This document shows, in pieces, positions 9,828 to 21,770 of a stretch of 64,000 bases of DNA. The notes below the pieces were generated by a model. The model saw nothing but the letters and a program-made list of their open reading frames with translations. It searched no databases and was not told the origin of the DNA. A program made the position numbers and the translations under genes. The DNA is taken from contig CM114272.1 of assembly GCA_050084515.1 (NCBI GenBank), forward strand, positions 22,568,001-22,632,000, in the 5' to 3' direction. Positions within the stretch are counted from its first letter, which is position 1, and the number at the start of each line of letters is the position of its first letter. The stretch comes from Blasia pusilla (Eukaryota; Marchantiophyta; Marchantiopsida; Blasiales).

Positions 9828-10399
9828 CCTGGATTCTTCGTATCTCTAGTTGCTCCATAAGACGTCGATGCCACCGATCGGACATCGGGTAACCTCAGTG
9901 CCATAGCGGAAATCTGCTGCTGTAGCTACTGTATATGAGTAGCCATCCCAGCCTCATGCCCGGTGTCTCTCTCGATGCGTCTAGGTGGTGGAACTCTACC
10001 TCCTCCACGGGCGAGAAACTCCACCTCCTCACCCCCCAACAAGACCACGTGGTGCACGACCTTTGGGCCCACTTGGACCAAAAACTCGCTTTAGTGCCCT
10101 CTCTGGCCCTCGGTCCGGACGTAACTCAGGGTGTAAAGTGAAACACCTGGCGTGTGTATGATTGTACCTTTGACAATAGTCATATTGATAACCTCTTGGT
10201 GCATCACCATCTCCTCCTCCGGGCTAAGGCACGCGTCCATGACCCTGACGAGTGCAATTGCGCTGATGATGGGCTCCACCACATGCCCAATAAATAATCA
10301 CAGGCGGATGATGTTGAGTTGTATATGAAGGCGCAGGTCTCTATGGCACGGCCTCCCGGTATCCTCCCTAAGCTCGTGGTGCCACAGACCTATCTCGGA

Positions 10400-10960
10400 A
10401 TCCACGTTGCTATAGTGGTGGTGCAAGCAATCGTAACTGCTCTCGCCGAGAATCCATGGTGGCTACGCTCTCCTCCGCCATATTGCGCTCAATGTTCTTG
10501 GCGTTCCTAAAAACATCTCTCAACATAGGGGAGGTATTCATAAGAAGCACCCCTCCCGCACTCGTGTCCTCGGGGTTCGATCCAACATCGCGTATCATGA
10601 TTGGATAGCCTGAGCCTCTATCACCCCTTGAGTGACGTTGATCAACCGGTGCAAGCGAGTGTAAGCCTCACGCAAACTCTCACTCGGGCGCCTCTAGAAG
10701 TCGTGGATGCTCCGCAACTTCTCCGTCTGTACCCCTTGGTAGCTCACCCGCAACTCAGCAAAGAACTCAACCACGGGGTTGAACTTGGCATGCACCAGAC
10801 TGGACGGTGCAACTGCTCTGGTGCAAGTGACCCCTCCTAAAACATCACTAGTGGAAGAGCAAGTAGCCTCTCTTGACTCCTCCTCCTCCTCATCTGGGAA
10901 CGTCTACGTCCGTTCCGTGCCGCTAGTGCCGCACCATACCGTTGGATCCGCACCGCATAT
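10400..10960 (-). pseudogene. Gypsy gag capsid C-terminal relic, copy 1
   Basis: Minus-strand frames give KFNPVVEFFAELRVSYQG, then RRPSESLREAYTRLHRLI and MLRDVFRNAKNIERNMAEES, interrupted by several stops. The SESLREAYTRLHRL segment is typical of plant Ty3/gypsy capsid domains. A shorter relative (SGESLREAFMRMRRLI-like) is found in copy 3 near 53,870-53,990. Confidence 0.6.
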
Positions 10961-12014
10961 TGTGGAGGTTTGAGCAGCGTCACTATAAGAGGAGTATGAC
11001 TTGCTGATTGGAGGAGTTATCTTCACGACCAAGTTGGGGTCGAGATTTGCAATTGGCGAGGAGCGACATCGACATTTGTTTAGGTTACCCATTTTGTTCT
11101 GTTTACCCTGCACGTGTGAGGGAATTCCGTGTATTGGGCTGTTATTTGGGGATATTGGGTTTTGTGCAGATGCTGAGAGCATCATTGATATATGGGTTTA
11201 GGGGACATAGACCAGTGTGGGATGTCCAGAGTTGAGGGTATGTCATGTCGATGAGATGATAAGATGGTAGCCGATTGCCGCATCACGCTGCTTGTTGCCG
11301 CATAGCACACGTCTCAATGAGAGAGTGCAGATTGAGTGCCGCATGTTAGATTGAGTGATTACGCACGAGGTTGAGAGTGATCGCGAGAGAGGGGCACGAG
11401 GGTCATCATGGCGTCCTTTGGAGACTTTGAGAGGCAAGGTGATGGACCTGAGAGCAGCTCTTGAGGGTTTACCCGGAGCGGTGCAAGGTTTCAAGGGTCT
11501 CGACGTGAGAGACCAGATCTCCTTCTATGTCATCTTCAGACGAGGGGGAGAGTGTAGAGGAGTGTGTTAGTGATTTGCAGCACACACTGAGTGTTATGAC
11601 CCTCATGACCAAACGAGTGCCAAGCGGAACATCGGAACATTAGCGGGCTCACGCTAAGATGGTTTGCGCGTTGGAGTAGTCTCAAAGAGGAGACAAGAGA
11701 CGAGACGCGAGCAAGGCTTTGTGTTTCAGATTTTTGTGGTCGCGACCGAGAAACCTAGACCTAACGCGGAATGAGACTTGAAAGAAGTCGAGTCTACGAA
11801 GTGGGTTGCCAAAGGAAGAATCCCGATTTGGAACGCCACTAGCGTTTGAGAGTTTCTGACTGTGTTTATGGCCATAACTTTAAGCACCAAGATGGGTTTG
11901 GATTAAATAAGGGTGTATTGGAAATCTTGTAGAAAGCCGATTCAAACGCACCAAAGATCTCTGCAAACGCATAAGCAGCGGCTGAGAAACAACCCGGAAA
12001 CGACTGTAAGTAGA

Positions 12015-12095
12015 GTCGGGTTGAGGGCCACAATGAAGGGCCCGACCCGACTCTACGCTTTGTATCGGGCCCTTCATTGTGGCCCTCAACCCGAC
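12015..12095. repeat. 31-bp perfect inverted repeat (long hairpin) in leader of gypsy copy 2
   Basis: Arms 12,015-12,045 and 12,065-12,095 are exact reverse complements with a 19-nt loop. A second, alternative 11-bp pairing exists between 12,010-12,020 (GTAGAGTCGGG) and 12,046-12,056. It lies about 520 bp before gag. Transcripts would fold into a long stem that could impede reverse transcription or feed small-RNA production (inference). Confidence 0.85.
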
Positions 12096-12619
12096 CCTCC
12101 TTTTACAAAGGGGGGAGGGGGGGGTTATTGGAGAAACCCAGAAGTACTAGTAAGGGGGAAGGTCTCCGAGAGTGCTTGGAACCCAAACCCCACTTTGGGC
12201 GCCGCAGGGCGGCTCAAGGGCATGGAACGGAATGCAAGTTTGGGGGTTGGGTTGGAAAACCTGCACCAAGTCTATTGAGGTGATTTTAGACATCCCTCTT
12301 GGATTTCACCCCGCGACTCAGTTACTTGGGTCTCGGTTTGGAACTTACACGAGGACCGTTGAACAGTTGGGATCGCTAGGCGCGCGGGTGCCGTTTCAGA
12401 TCCCTAGACTAACCACGAAGTCTGTTCCAAGTCTTGAAGGACTTGCCATGTTTTGGAAACTAGGAACTAAGGAAGGTTGAGCTTGATGAGACGCCGAGTT
12501 GAGGACTCGGCGAGTTGGAACGCTGGTTGGCCAAACCCGACTAACGAGAGTCCGTGTTTGGGTGCAGATTGGCGATGAGTTTGTGACCTACTGAACGTAC
12601 GCTTCCGCAATACTAAAGA

Positions 12620-13072
12620 TTGACATTCAAGGAGAGTAGGGGCGCGACACTGAGTGGTCCTACCACTTGGGCATACAAGATGGATGATTGGGGTAGAGGA
12701 CCGCGTAGGTTTTTGGGTGTTGTAGGCACGATAGAGTTGCACGACTTCATTGTGGAGTTTAGGAGTTGGTGTGACTCACAGCGGGCTAGGAACTCTAGAG
12801 AGTTCAACCCGTTTACAGCATGGAACAGAATGTTTCAGCACCTAGAAGGGGCACCCATGGACGATTACCATGAGTTCTCCCACATATATGCCCAGGAGAT
12901 TCAAGCATGGCGACTCTACTATGACCCACAGTATATGTCACTACAGAATGGCATGACACTCGATAATGGGATGCGGCACTCCACGGCATACCCTTCTCAA
13001 TCAGCAATACACACGCTTTGGTCCTTAGTGAAGGAACGGCTCCACAATCAAGACGGTGTGATGCGGCCATGA
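12620..13072 (+). pseudogene. Gypsy gag N-terminal region, copy 2
   Basis: The 150-codon frame contains GTIELHDFIVEFRSWCD and FNPFTAWNRMFQHLEGAPMD. The first block matches GTIDLDDFIQEFDTWCD in copy 3 at about 54,290-54,240, and both fit the N-terminal capsid region of plant gypsy gag. The frame ends at 13,072 and the remaining gag is not seen before the inserted repeat at 13.5-14.6 kb. It is therefore only a fragment. Confidence 0.65.
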
Positions 13073-14588
13073 GCGACCCGTCACGGAAATCAGCTGCGCG
13101 TTGCGGCTATGGACGTCACGGCACGGTACTCGATCGTCGTCGAGCGGCTACCAATCACAACATAGCAAAATGAAATGAAATCTCAAACACCATAACCCGA
13201 GGTCACTTGCTATCACTGGTTGATGATAAAATTGCGATGACGGTGGCGGCCACAACAAAGTACATGGTGGTGGCGCAAGTCAAAGGATCAATGGTCGTCA
13301 TGGAAGACCGTCCACTCCGTAATGGCGGAAATGGCAACGAACGGGGGACAACGGCGGACAACGGCTGAACGCAGCTCTAAGCAGCGCTAAGCGGTGGCCA
13401 TCAAAGGTCCACCGTCGACGGTCGATGGTTGACACTGGACCATTGATGGCGGACCGTTTACCATTGACCATGGGTTGTTGACGATTGACCGTCGACAGTG
13501 GCTATGACGGTGACAGCCGCCGGCGACTGGTTTAGGGTTTGAATAATTTTACCCTAAAAATTGCCTAGCAATGGCAATTTTGCAAGATTGACCATAACTT
13601 TTTGCTCGCAGCTCCAAATTGCACATTGTCTATTGCAAAATGTGTACATTTTCACGATCTACAACGGCATCAAAAAAAAATTTGAATTGAACCTTCGAAT
13701 AAAAACTGATAGGGACTGTCGTAAGTTCCAATGTCTCGTCTCCTTCCAAAATTTTGGCAGCGCTTCCGCTCTCATTTCTTCCAACGAAAATTGAAAAACG
13801 TGTAAAAAAACAAATCAAAGAGCTACATGGTACTCTCGAGAACACCCGCATGGAGCAACCCGCCCCCATACTCAATCTCTACCAAAATTTGGGCAGCGCT
13901 TCCGTGCACCACTCTCTCGAACAAAAAATCAACAAGAAATAACATGAAACGAATGGCTCATGCTCCCATGAGCACTCTCGTGAGCCTTGAAGCAAGGAGC
14001 ACGGTCCTCCAACCTGAAAAAAGCAGCAAATCCAGCAAGATCCTTCATCGTAACTCTCAAATTTTCATTCTCTCTTTGTAAACATAAGTAGATCTCACAT
14101 CACATCTCACACCAAGCTCTCAATGGTGTGCACTCTCTCTCATGTCAAACGAAACCCACCCTCCTAATGAGAGGCTTGGGTTACACACACAAGGCAAGGA
14201 GGACCATAGCTCCACCGCCTCATGCCAAGAGGTTCAACAAAGAGAGAATGAGCTCTCAAGCTCTCTCTCCTTGAGGTATATCCGTCCCCTTTCCCAAGCT
14301 CTCTCCATGGTAACCTATGCTCCCAAGTCACCTCCTTGGCTCTTGACCTAATGTAGGAGGTCAAGGGCACCTTCCAAAAATAGAAAGTCGACCATATATT
14401 CAAAATGGTACTTATCTAAAATAGCAAGTTCCTCAATATGGCTCCAAATGAGCCGAAACGAAGGGGAAACATGCTCTCTTAGGACCTCAGCGGATCATCC
14501 TTGACCTCCTAAGCCTGTCCTCCACTACTCGCAAAAGAGCTCTACTAGATCTCACCGATCTATCCTAAAAGTCGTGACACCATAGAGG
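13073..14588 (-). mobile_element. Inserted LTR-like repeat within gypsy copy 2
   Basis: The stretch interrupts copy 2 between gag and its zinc knuckle. The right part (14,140-14,573) is homologous to 1,440-2,325 and on the minus strand begins TGTCACGAC at 14,573. Two diverged copies of a block around CAAAATTTTGGCAGCGCTTCC occur at about 13,745 and 13,883. 13,250-13,520 is rich in GGTCGACGG/GTTGAC motifs. No protein was recognised. The lower boundary is uncertain. Confidence 0.45.
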
Positions 14589-14717
14589 ATGGCCCTACCA
14601 CACTTGCAGTGTGATCATTGTCATCGATATGGTCACACTAGGAATAGGTGTTTGGATCTTCGTCGGAATCCCACGTCCAGATGTAGGCAGAGGATTTGGG
14701 GGCGAGAGAGTTGGTGA
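14589..14717 (+). pseudogene. CCHC zinc knuckle of gypsy copy 2
   Basis: The ATG-started 42-codon frame contains CDHCHRYGHTRNRC, a perfect C-x2-C-x4-H-x4-C nucleocapsid knuckle, followed by LDLRR. Copy 3 has CDYCHRYGHTRDRCFDLRR at the same relative position. The family role is genomic RNA binding during packaging. A stop follows shortly, so it is cut off from the protease. Confidence 0.8.
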
Positions 14718-15203
14718 AGATTGAGTAGTGGATGATTGTGGTGGTAGAGTGCCATGATCAGTCACAAGAGATGGAGGACGTGCACCCAATGCAGCGCTCC
14801 TTACGCGCATCAATCACTTGGAGTGGAGAATTGCTGCCATGACGATGATGCAACTAAAGGCAGGCCCAAAGCTAAGAGTAGCTAGTGTGGTGCCAGCCTC
14901 CACATCTTACCATAATGCTCGTGAGGATTTTGCAGGGATGGGATTTGTGTGTAGTGCGGCTCAAGTTGAGGTTGTTGCGGTGGTGACTCAAGGTGCTGCA
15001 AGAGTAACCAAGCCATCGAGAGGTGGGGTTGAGATTGACCCACATGAGAGGACTGATGGGCGGTAGGCCAGGGTTCCCCAATCGTTCACATTGTCGGAGG
15101 CACTTCATACACCGTCGATGGTGCCTCAATGACTAGTAGTGCCCATAGGTGAGGCAAGTACATCGACGTCACGAGGAGTTGGAGAGACGACTCCTATGCT
15201 GGC

Positions 15204-16267
15204 TTGGATGGAGCCAATGTCGACCACGTTGTTGGAGGTGGCCATAGGGTGAGCCACACTTTGTTGTTTTCCGCCATGGAGTTGGCAACGATGGGTGTTG
15301 GATCAGTGGAGATGTTTCGGCTGGTCGTCATGTTGTGTGAGCGTGGAGAGGTGACTGCCTCTCGTTTAGAGGCAGTTGAGGAGGTAGTGGACTTGTCCTT
15401 AGAGCAGGTGCTCGGGACGTCCCCCATTGAGTCATGGCAAGCGGCGGCGGTGAAGTTGGTAGATATGCTAGCTAGGCCAACGATAGAGCGAGCCATGATC
15501 ACACCAGATGTGGTGTTGCTGGATAATCAAGCATGAGTGTTTCGCTTGGTTGGTCCCACCAGTACGGTATACCGCCTGCAGTGCGTCCTACTTGATTCGG
15601 GAGCACAGCCCTTGATGTTAGGGAAGGTGGCATGTTTGGCATTGGGATTACGAAAAGACGGCATCGAGAGTTTTCCCTTTCAGATACAGACTTCTATTGG
15701 GGGCGTATCACCCTCGTTGTACATGAATCGACAAGAGTTAGTGGTTAGACTCCACCTAGAGCATGAGTCGGATAGTGGGATGGTGCACACTGTGGCAATT
15801 ACGACACCGGAAGAGTCATATGATGTGTTGGTAGGGAGTATAGTGTTGTATCCCCTTGGTTTTATTCTAGATTTTTGGAAGGAGACAATTTCTTATCGAC
15901 AAGGGTGGCGATCAGGTAATGGACGGGTGAGCCATCTACCGGTGTTGTTTGCAAGGAGTAGTGGTGGTCGACCATGTGAGGATACGATGATCATATTGGA
16001 AGCATTCACAAGTGATGTTAGCTTATAAGGAGGGTTCGAGGAGAGGAGCACACCTGCGCAGGACATGCCAGGGTGGATGTCTCTTTCCATGGTGCGGAGC
16101 TTCGTTATTATTGTTGGGGACGAACGTTGAGATGGGTGGATTGCACACAAGCTTGTGAGGCATACGTGGAGCCGTATCCATATTTGGACCATGGTACAAG
16201 AGTGTTAGATCTCTTTGGAGGGATCAACACGGCGAGTTGCTGCAGTGTGGTAGTGTTGGGGGGATGA
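15204..16267 (+). pseudogene. Gypsy protease and truncated methyltransferase start, copy 2
   Basis: Two adjoining frames, separated by a single TGA at about 15,534-15,536, carry the helical spacer (MELATMGVGSVEMFRLV), the protease core VLLDSGAQPLM (about 15,585) and ESYDVLVGSIVLYPLGF. After frameshifts near 16,028-16,073 the frame reaches RVLDLFGGI (16,199-16,225), the S-adenosylmethionine-binding motif I of C5 methyltransferases. A frameshift follows at once and the rest of the domain is missing. Confidence 0.7.
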
Positions 16268-16728
16268 CTGCATCGATGGTGCTAGATATGTATAGGATAG
16301 GAGATCATGTCGGGGACATATGTGTGTGTGATCTGGAGTTAGGGGGACACAACTGCCAGCTAGGGGGTGGTTATGGGGTCCTTTTGTATATGCGTGAGTA
16401 TATTTTATTTATGTTTGGATCTACCCGTATGTTGGGGAAGATCAGTGTTGTGTGGTGTGTAGATGTGACCAGCGATGTGGATTGCGTAGCGATGTGTATG
16501 TGCATGACACAAAAGACAACATATCAAATTAGGGAGTCCACACATATGGAAAATCATGAATTAAAAAGATATGTAATCCTCCTCCCTTGTTTGTGGTAAG
16601 ATCTCTCTAACTCCAAATAGTTATCTATCTATTCCTTCCATGGCATACACCTTTGTAATTCTAAGGGAAAACAAGACTAAATGCTCATATGGACCTATTG
16701 TTTATCCTCTTATTATCATCAATATCTT

Positions 16729-18000
16729 TCAAGAAAGTCTATATTTTAAACTACTTATCATATGCTTGTGTGGGATATATCCATGATTCATGAGGAACGA
16801 TAGTGATAGCAAATCTGATGTCAAACATGTCATGTGCCACTCTTTCAAGTATCCATAAAAAATTAACACAGTGGCTACAACTCTAGCAAATCCAAAAAAA
16901 TATACAATGCAAGCTTGGGCCACCTACCTATCAATGTCAAGGAGGCGATATGGCACATAAATGCACTCATAATCCTTCCAAACTATACCACCATATCTCT
17001 CCAACAAAAGAACTATTGATGAAAAAACTTGAGGTACTCTCAAGATAGTGCACTTTATTGTAAAATCCAACATTATTGGTTTTTTTGTTGCAAGTGAACG
17101 TAGTGATTGTCTTCTCACTAAAACCTGTGGATTTTTTATGAATAACCTTCTCTCAAAAAAATTGCATACCTTAACATGTCATGATATTCTACAATGGCTA
17201 AATTTTTGAATGTGATGGTCATGACTCTCCAAAAGATCTATCCCTATTAAGAATACGCTTTTACCCACATAATAAGTTCATCTAGGTTCAACACCTCACC
17301 AAGATTATGACAAATAGCCATAGGTAAATTGGTCTCTTGTCTATGGAACAAAAAGTAAGTTGACAAGGATGCTAAGGATAGTTATCTACTAAACCTATAG
17401 CCCATCATCAACCATGAAAGCTTTTAGTTCTAGTCTCCTATATGACCTCTCTGCAAGCCATACTTGCACATACTCATCTTCAAAATTTGAACAATTGGCT
17501 CTACTAGACCATGGTCCTAAAACTTTCTTATGGTATTTTATGATGATGAATCAATGCTTGATCACATAAGGCCTTAAACTCCCTGTGAAACTGAATGCCT
17601 TGATCCTTCAACACCTCCGTCAATGCACCATAATGACTCATAAATCCATCTAGGAATGCGTACATTACTACCTCAATTGATTTTTTTTATCAATGTAACC
17701 AACTCTATCCAGTTTAAAAAGTGCTTGACTATCACCAACATATATTTGTTGTTAGACTTTGTCAATGGTAAGGGCCTTGCAAGATCCAAACTCCATTAGT
17801 AGTCTAAATCTACTATCATTAATGGATGCAATTGTGGAGCCAAGAGCATTGAAAGATGCTTGGAATTAATCACACACCATGCACATGACGATAGACGATT
17901 GTATGTATCTCTCCATGCATCATGTTACGCCCTTCATACTATATTTGGAGCAATTTGTGTGTTCGCTTGAATTCAAAATGCCTCAACTCCTTGTGGGCAT
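16729..18000 (-). pseudogene. Gypsy integrase relic ending in a degraded PHD-like finger
   Basis: Across several frameshifts the minus strand reads an HHCC-like zinc segment (about 17,995-17,870), the core WSLDLARPLPLTKSNN (first Asp near 17,785), LVIVKHFLNWIEL, FMSHYGALTEVLKDQGIQF (second Asp near 17,600) and HGLVEPIVQ (Glu near 17,500). These are the D,D,E landmarks of retroviral integrases. Downstream is the ILRVPQVFSSIVLL segment (17,118-16,924). Last comes FGFARVVATVLIFYGYLKEW, then HMTCL (about 16,900-16,820). The latter matches the LICDGC..GWHxxCL core of PHD fingers, with Cys codons changed by single bases to Phe or Tyr. The 16,300-16,700 interval holds no recognised gene. Confidence 0.6.
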
Positions 18001-21000
18001 TCTACACCAACCATACTCTCCACGAAGGATGAGGCTTTACTTATACTCTACTATCCGCCAAACTCATAAAATATGTGGTCCTTCCTACTTGAATCGCTTA
18101 GCTTGTCGTAGGAGCCAATCCTACTCTCTTGTACCCATAGTGCCTCCCATTACCTCTATCCTAGGGTAGTTCACACACCTCTCGAGTATGACCATAACGT
18201 TGGCTTTGATCATACATTAGTGCTAAAAATTAGACATGTAAAATCTAACCACACCCTAGTCGCATTATAGATGCAATCTAGTGGCAACTTCACGAGTGAT
18301 GCACTCGTAATTGACTTGCAAGAATGAGAATCCGACTTGTAATTTGCAACTCTAATACGGCTCAAAGTTTTGTTTTATTAAACTCGTAGTCTAGTTGGAA
18401 TGGTCTTGCAATTGGCTCACAATTGTACTTAACTCAACAAAAACTAGCTCATATTTTTTAGTGTTTTGGCCATATTGTAACTCAATTACCACTAGGATGC
18501 CACAAATTATTTTATTCCATGTTTTAAAATTTTATAAATTCTGAAAAAGTTTGCATTCAATACATTCAATATTCCAATCATAGAAGTCGAATGATGCAAA
18601 AACTAAAAAAAATATTCATATATGGTCAATTTTATACAAAAACCAGTATGTAGTGCCATTGACAATGATTTCGCAAATCCTATAGGCATTGCTAGCATGC
18701 TCCCAATATGCCACATATGCATGGTCGGATTGGACTTGTAGATGGCTCATGGCCTAAAGACTTCCCAATGGGCACCTCCATTGCCCATGTTTGTCCGACA
18801 TACTATTAGTAGCCGCCCTGATAGCCTTGAGAGCTTCATGCTCTCATAATTCTAAAGAATATTATGGAAACTCTTTACTTGCCTCTCGGGATAGTCTGTA
18901 TTTGTTATAGGCCAACTTGCATATTTTTGCTCCTTATATCTTTAACCAATTATAACTTTTCCTTTTAGGTGAGAGGTTTTGAGTATCGAATTCTCATGTG
19001 TCACTCAAATTTATTTAGGAACCTTGAGATTTTTTATTCACCACCTCAAGTTTAGATACACTTGCTTGATATATCTTAATGTATCCAAGATGTGGAGATC
19101 GCCAAGGAAACATATCTTCACGAGATCGCCAAGGAAAAATGTCTTGACGTGCATTTATGTCCTTTGACTATTGACCATTCACCTGTATTAATTAAAAGGG
19201 TACTTCACATCTATCTTTTTTCCGTCATTGTAATAGCACCATGCTTGTGATCTTAGTTCTTTTCAATACTTTTCAATCTTCACCAAGGGATTTTGACCTC
19301 CTATCAAAATTTTCTTTCCATAGTTATGTGGAGTATATTTTACTCTTTATTCCACTTGAGTATCATCATTCCAAAGATATTTTTCTCCAAATAATATGGT
19401 TAGATTGGTTTTTTTGGGTAATCTTTGAGAAAAGATGACCTTATAGTTCTAGGGGTATGGATGGATTTCAAGACTTTTCACTCAAATTGCAAAGAATGTG
19501 TAAGAAAGCTATAAAGGCATCAAACAAGCAAGTCAAATCCAAATAGGTAGAGAGTGTCATGCAATTCCTCCATGGAATGTTGATCTTATGTGTCACAAAA
19601 GCTTGCATTCAACATGTTATGCTCCTCTTAATGATCTCTATCCAAACATGCTCATATAAGCCACAATTTGGGTCGATCATCCTTGTGTCTCCTAAGTTGG
19701 GTCTCAGGCCACCCTTCAAGCTTAACATATCTAGATGGTGTCACATACTAACCTAACCCCTCACTCCGCCACATATGCAAGTCATTCAAGATTTGGGAGA
19801 AATTTCCTTTATAGTATAGGGATCTAAAATGGCATTGGAGCGTTAGGCAATCCTAACTACCCAATGATCCTTGAATAAGTCTCCAAATGGGACTCAAAAT
19901 TTGAGTCGTGGGTTAAGACCTAAGGTTGGTGCCTATAACACGTCACTTGGATTTGGCTTGGTGTTGAAGTCCCAATGCCAACCTCTCTATCCATCATGTG
20001 CTCTTGATTCACTCTCATGGTTCCCATGGTGGGATTCAAGTCCCTTGGAAAGACCCTCCCCCTTATATATAGTTTTAGAGATCCTCACCCTTTTCATACA
20101 TCTTAGGCCATTTCTTGTTGGGCGAGGACCACAAGGAGCGGCTTGCGTATCCACTTGGGGATGGTTTCCAAAGCTCTGCTCATGCGTTTGTCAATATTTT
20201 TAGTGTGTTGGAATTATCTTCTAATAAGATTCTAACATCATATTATTCATCCTAAATACATCTTGAGTCTAGCTATTATGACCTCATACATGGAGAATCC
20301 CCAAATGCTCAATCAAGTTCGAAGCTAGGTTATAGTCCTTTTGGTACCCAACTCTTGTAGGCCTTAAGCTCTTCTCAAGTCTCCTTGAAGTTTGGTCCCT
20401 CTTTGCTGGGTCAAAATCCCATCATCTAAGATGTCCATCAAGGCTCATGTCTTGCTTCTACAACTCACGTTTCACTTGTGAGATTCCAACACGCTTCAAT
20501 GTTAATGTAATTAAGCCAACTAGAGTTATGATGTCTTGTGTTGGCATGCATTTAGTTACGAGGGTAATGATAAAGAGATTAGACTTATTTTGTGCTAAAA
20601 AATGTAGCAACTTCATGAGAGAATATCAAGACTTAAAGACATTCAAGAAAGAGAAGCTTGTGATTATAGAGAGCACTCAACTAGAAAGATTATGTGTAGA
20701 GTTAAAAAATGTCAAACGACTTTTTAAAGGACATAATACTATCAAGAGGAAGATATTGGTAATCTAGATGGAATTCAATGGATTTTTAGTAAAGACATAA
20801 ATGTAGGAGATGATCCACATGACCTTTTGGGGTTAGATTTGCGTAGTACTGTATATTGTTCTAGAATTTAGCAGACCCAACATTATGATTCTCCATTTAT
20901 TGGGTTGTAAAAATTTCCCAACCACAAAATATTTTCAAGTCAAATTCCAACATAAAAATCCCACTAAAAATATCCACTTCTGAGTGTGATGCACCATAAA

Positions 21001-21280
21001 AAAAATTACCAAATAGTAAAGTGCCCGTGCTATGCAGTGGAGTTTACATCATTCCTTTAATTAAACTCTCTTTTGTCTAAATTCTTTATCCTTGAATAAA
21101 ATCTTTAAAATAAGCTTGAAAGAAATCTTCAAAAGTGTCAACATGAAGTGGAATGATTTTGTAAACCCATCCCTCTCTTAATAAGGGTATGGTTTTACCA
21201 AGCAGGAGTATGAAGTAAGTATAGACCCTGTGACACAACACCGCGGCAGAAACCTATTTGTGCATAATAGACTACGTGTA
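18000..21280. other. AT-rich repeat-decayed region without recognised genes
   Basis: Only short open frames occur. The longest, at 20,447-20,767 (+, 106 codons, Lys/Arg-rich), has no motif I recognise. A small duplication of CGAGATCGCCAAGGAAA-like sequence lies at about 19,095-19,137. The region probably consists of old transposon remains. Confidence 0.4.
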
Positions 21281-21329
21281 TAGATGGATGGCCAACTGCC
21301 GTTGGCCTTTCTTCATAATGCAACTCCAA

Positions 21330-21770
21330 ACATAGTCTTGTTGGAATGGATCATGCCTTTTCCTCCATTGAAATTTTCCTTGGCACACTTCAATCGAAGC
21401 GCCACAGATTTCATGGCAATTAGTCAACTCCTCCACATCATTGTTAGGTCAATCCCTAGTTGTCATGGAGGAATACTCCCAACAACAAAAGAAAGTTGTG
21501 GTAACTGGTTGGATTATCCAACATAGACCATATGCCATTGTATTCGGGTTGTTGGATCATTTCTTCCTCTCCAATCCAATAGACCTCCACACAATTCAGT
21601 TGAAATGCAACAGAGTTTATAATGATTCTTCAACTCTTCCACAACTTTATCAGGTCAATCTGCAACTTTTTGGGCAAAGTACTCATAACAACATAAGTTA
21701 GCAACAGCGATAGAGACCATGGGCCATTGTCCAAATTGTTGTTTGAGTGGATCATTTCTTTTGGAGAGTC
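21330..21770. repeat. Degenerate tandem repeat, about 200 bp period
   Basis: A block like GGTTGTTGGATCATTTCTTCCTC recurs near 21,340, 21,551 and 21,738, and CAACTCCTCCACA..GGTCAATC recurs near 21,427 and 21,630. Spacing is about 190-207 bp. On the minus strand the third unit lies within a hydrophobic 85-codon frame (21,655-21,912) that I cannot assign to a family. Confidence 0.45.

Larger units (their letters stand above)
5421..10975 (-). mobile_element. Ty3/gypsy copy 1 with internal DNA methyltransferase (degenerate)
   Basis: Read on the minus strand from high to low coordinates this copy holds gag C-terminal half, a spacer, protease, a DNMT3-like methyltransferase, reverse transcriptase and the start of RNase H. 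It then stops at about 5,420, where an LTR/leader in the opposite orientation begins. Integrase and its own 3' LTR are absent. Stops and frameshifts occur in every domain, and a 738-bp hAT-like element splits the reverse transcriptase. The copy is therefore inactive. Gene order and motifs match copies 2 (11.0-16.3 kb) and 3 (51.6-55.7 kb). Confidence 0.8.
10976..16290 (+). mobile_element. Ty3/gypsy copy 2, plus strand (gag, CCHC, protease, start of methyltransferase)
   Basis: From left to right it holds a non-coding leader or LTR (about 11,000-12,600), the gag N-terminal region (12,620-13,072), an inserted LTR-like repeat (about 13,540-14,573), a CCHC knuckle (14,589), protease (15,204-16,028) and the beginning of the methyltransferase (motif I at 16,199-16,225). 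It then ends abruptly. RT, RNase H and integrase are absent. Copies 1 and 3 have the same domain order, so the methyltransferase is a family trait and not a chance junction. Confidence 0.7.

Noticed and set aside
12015-12095. Hairpin considered as a transcription terminator
   Set aside because: Intrinsic hairpin terminators are bacterial; this is plant nuclear DNA and no U-tract follows.
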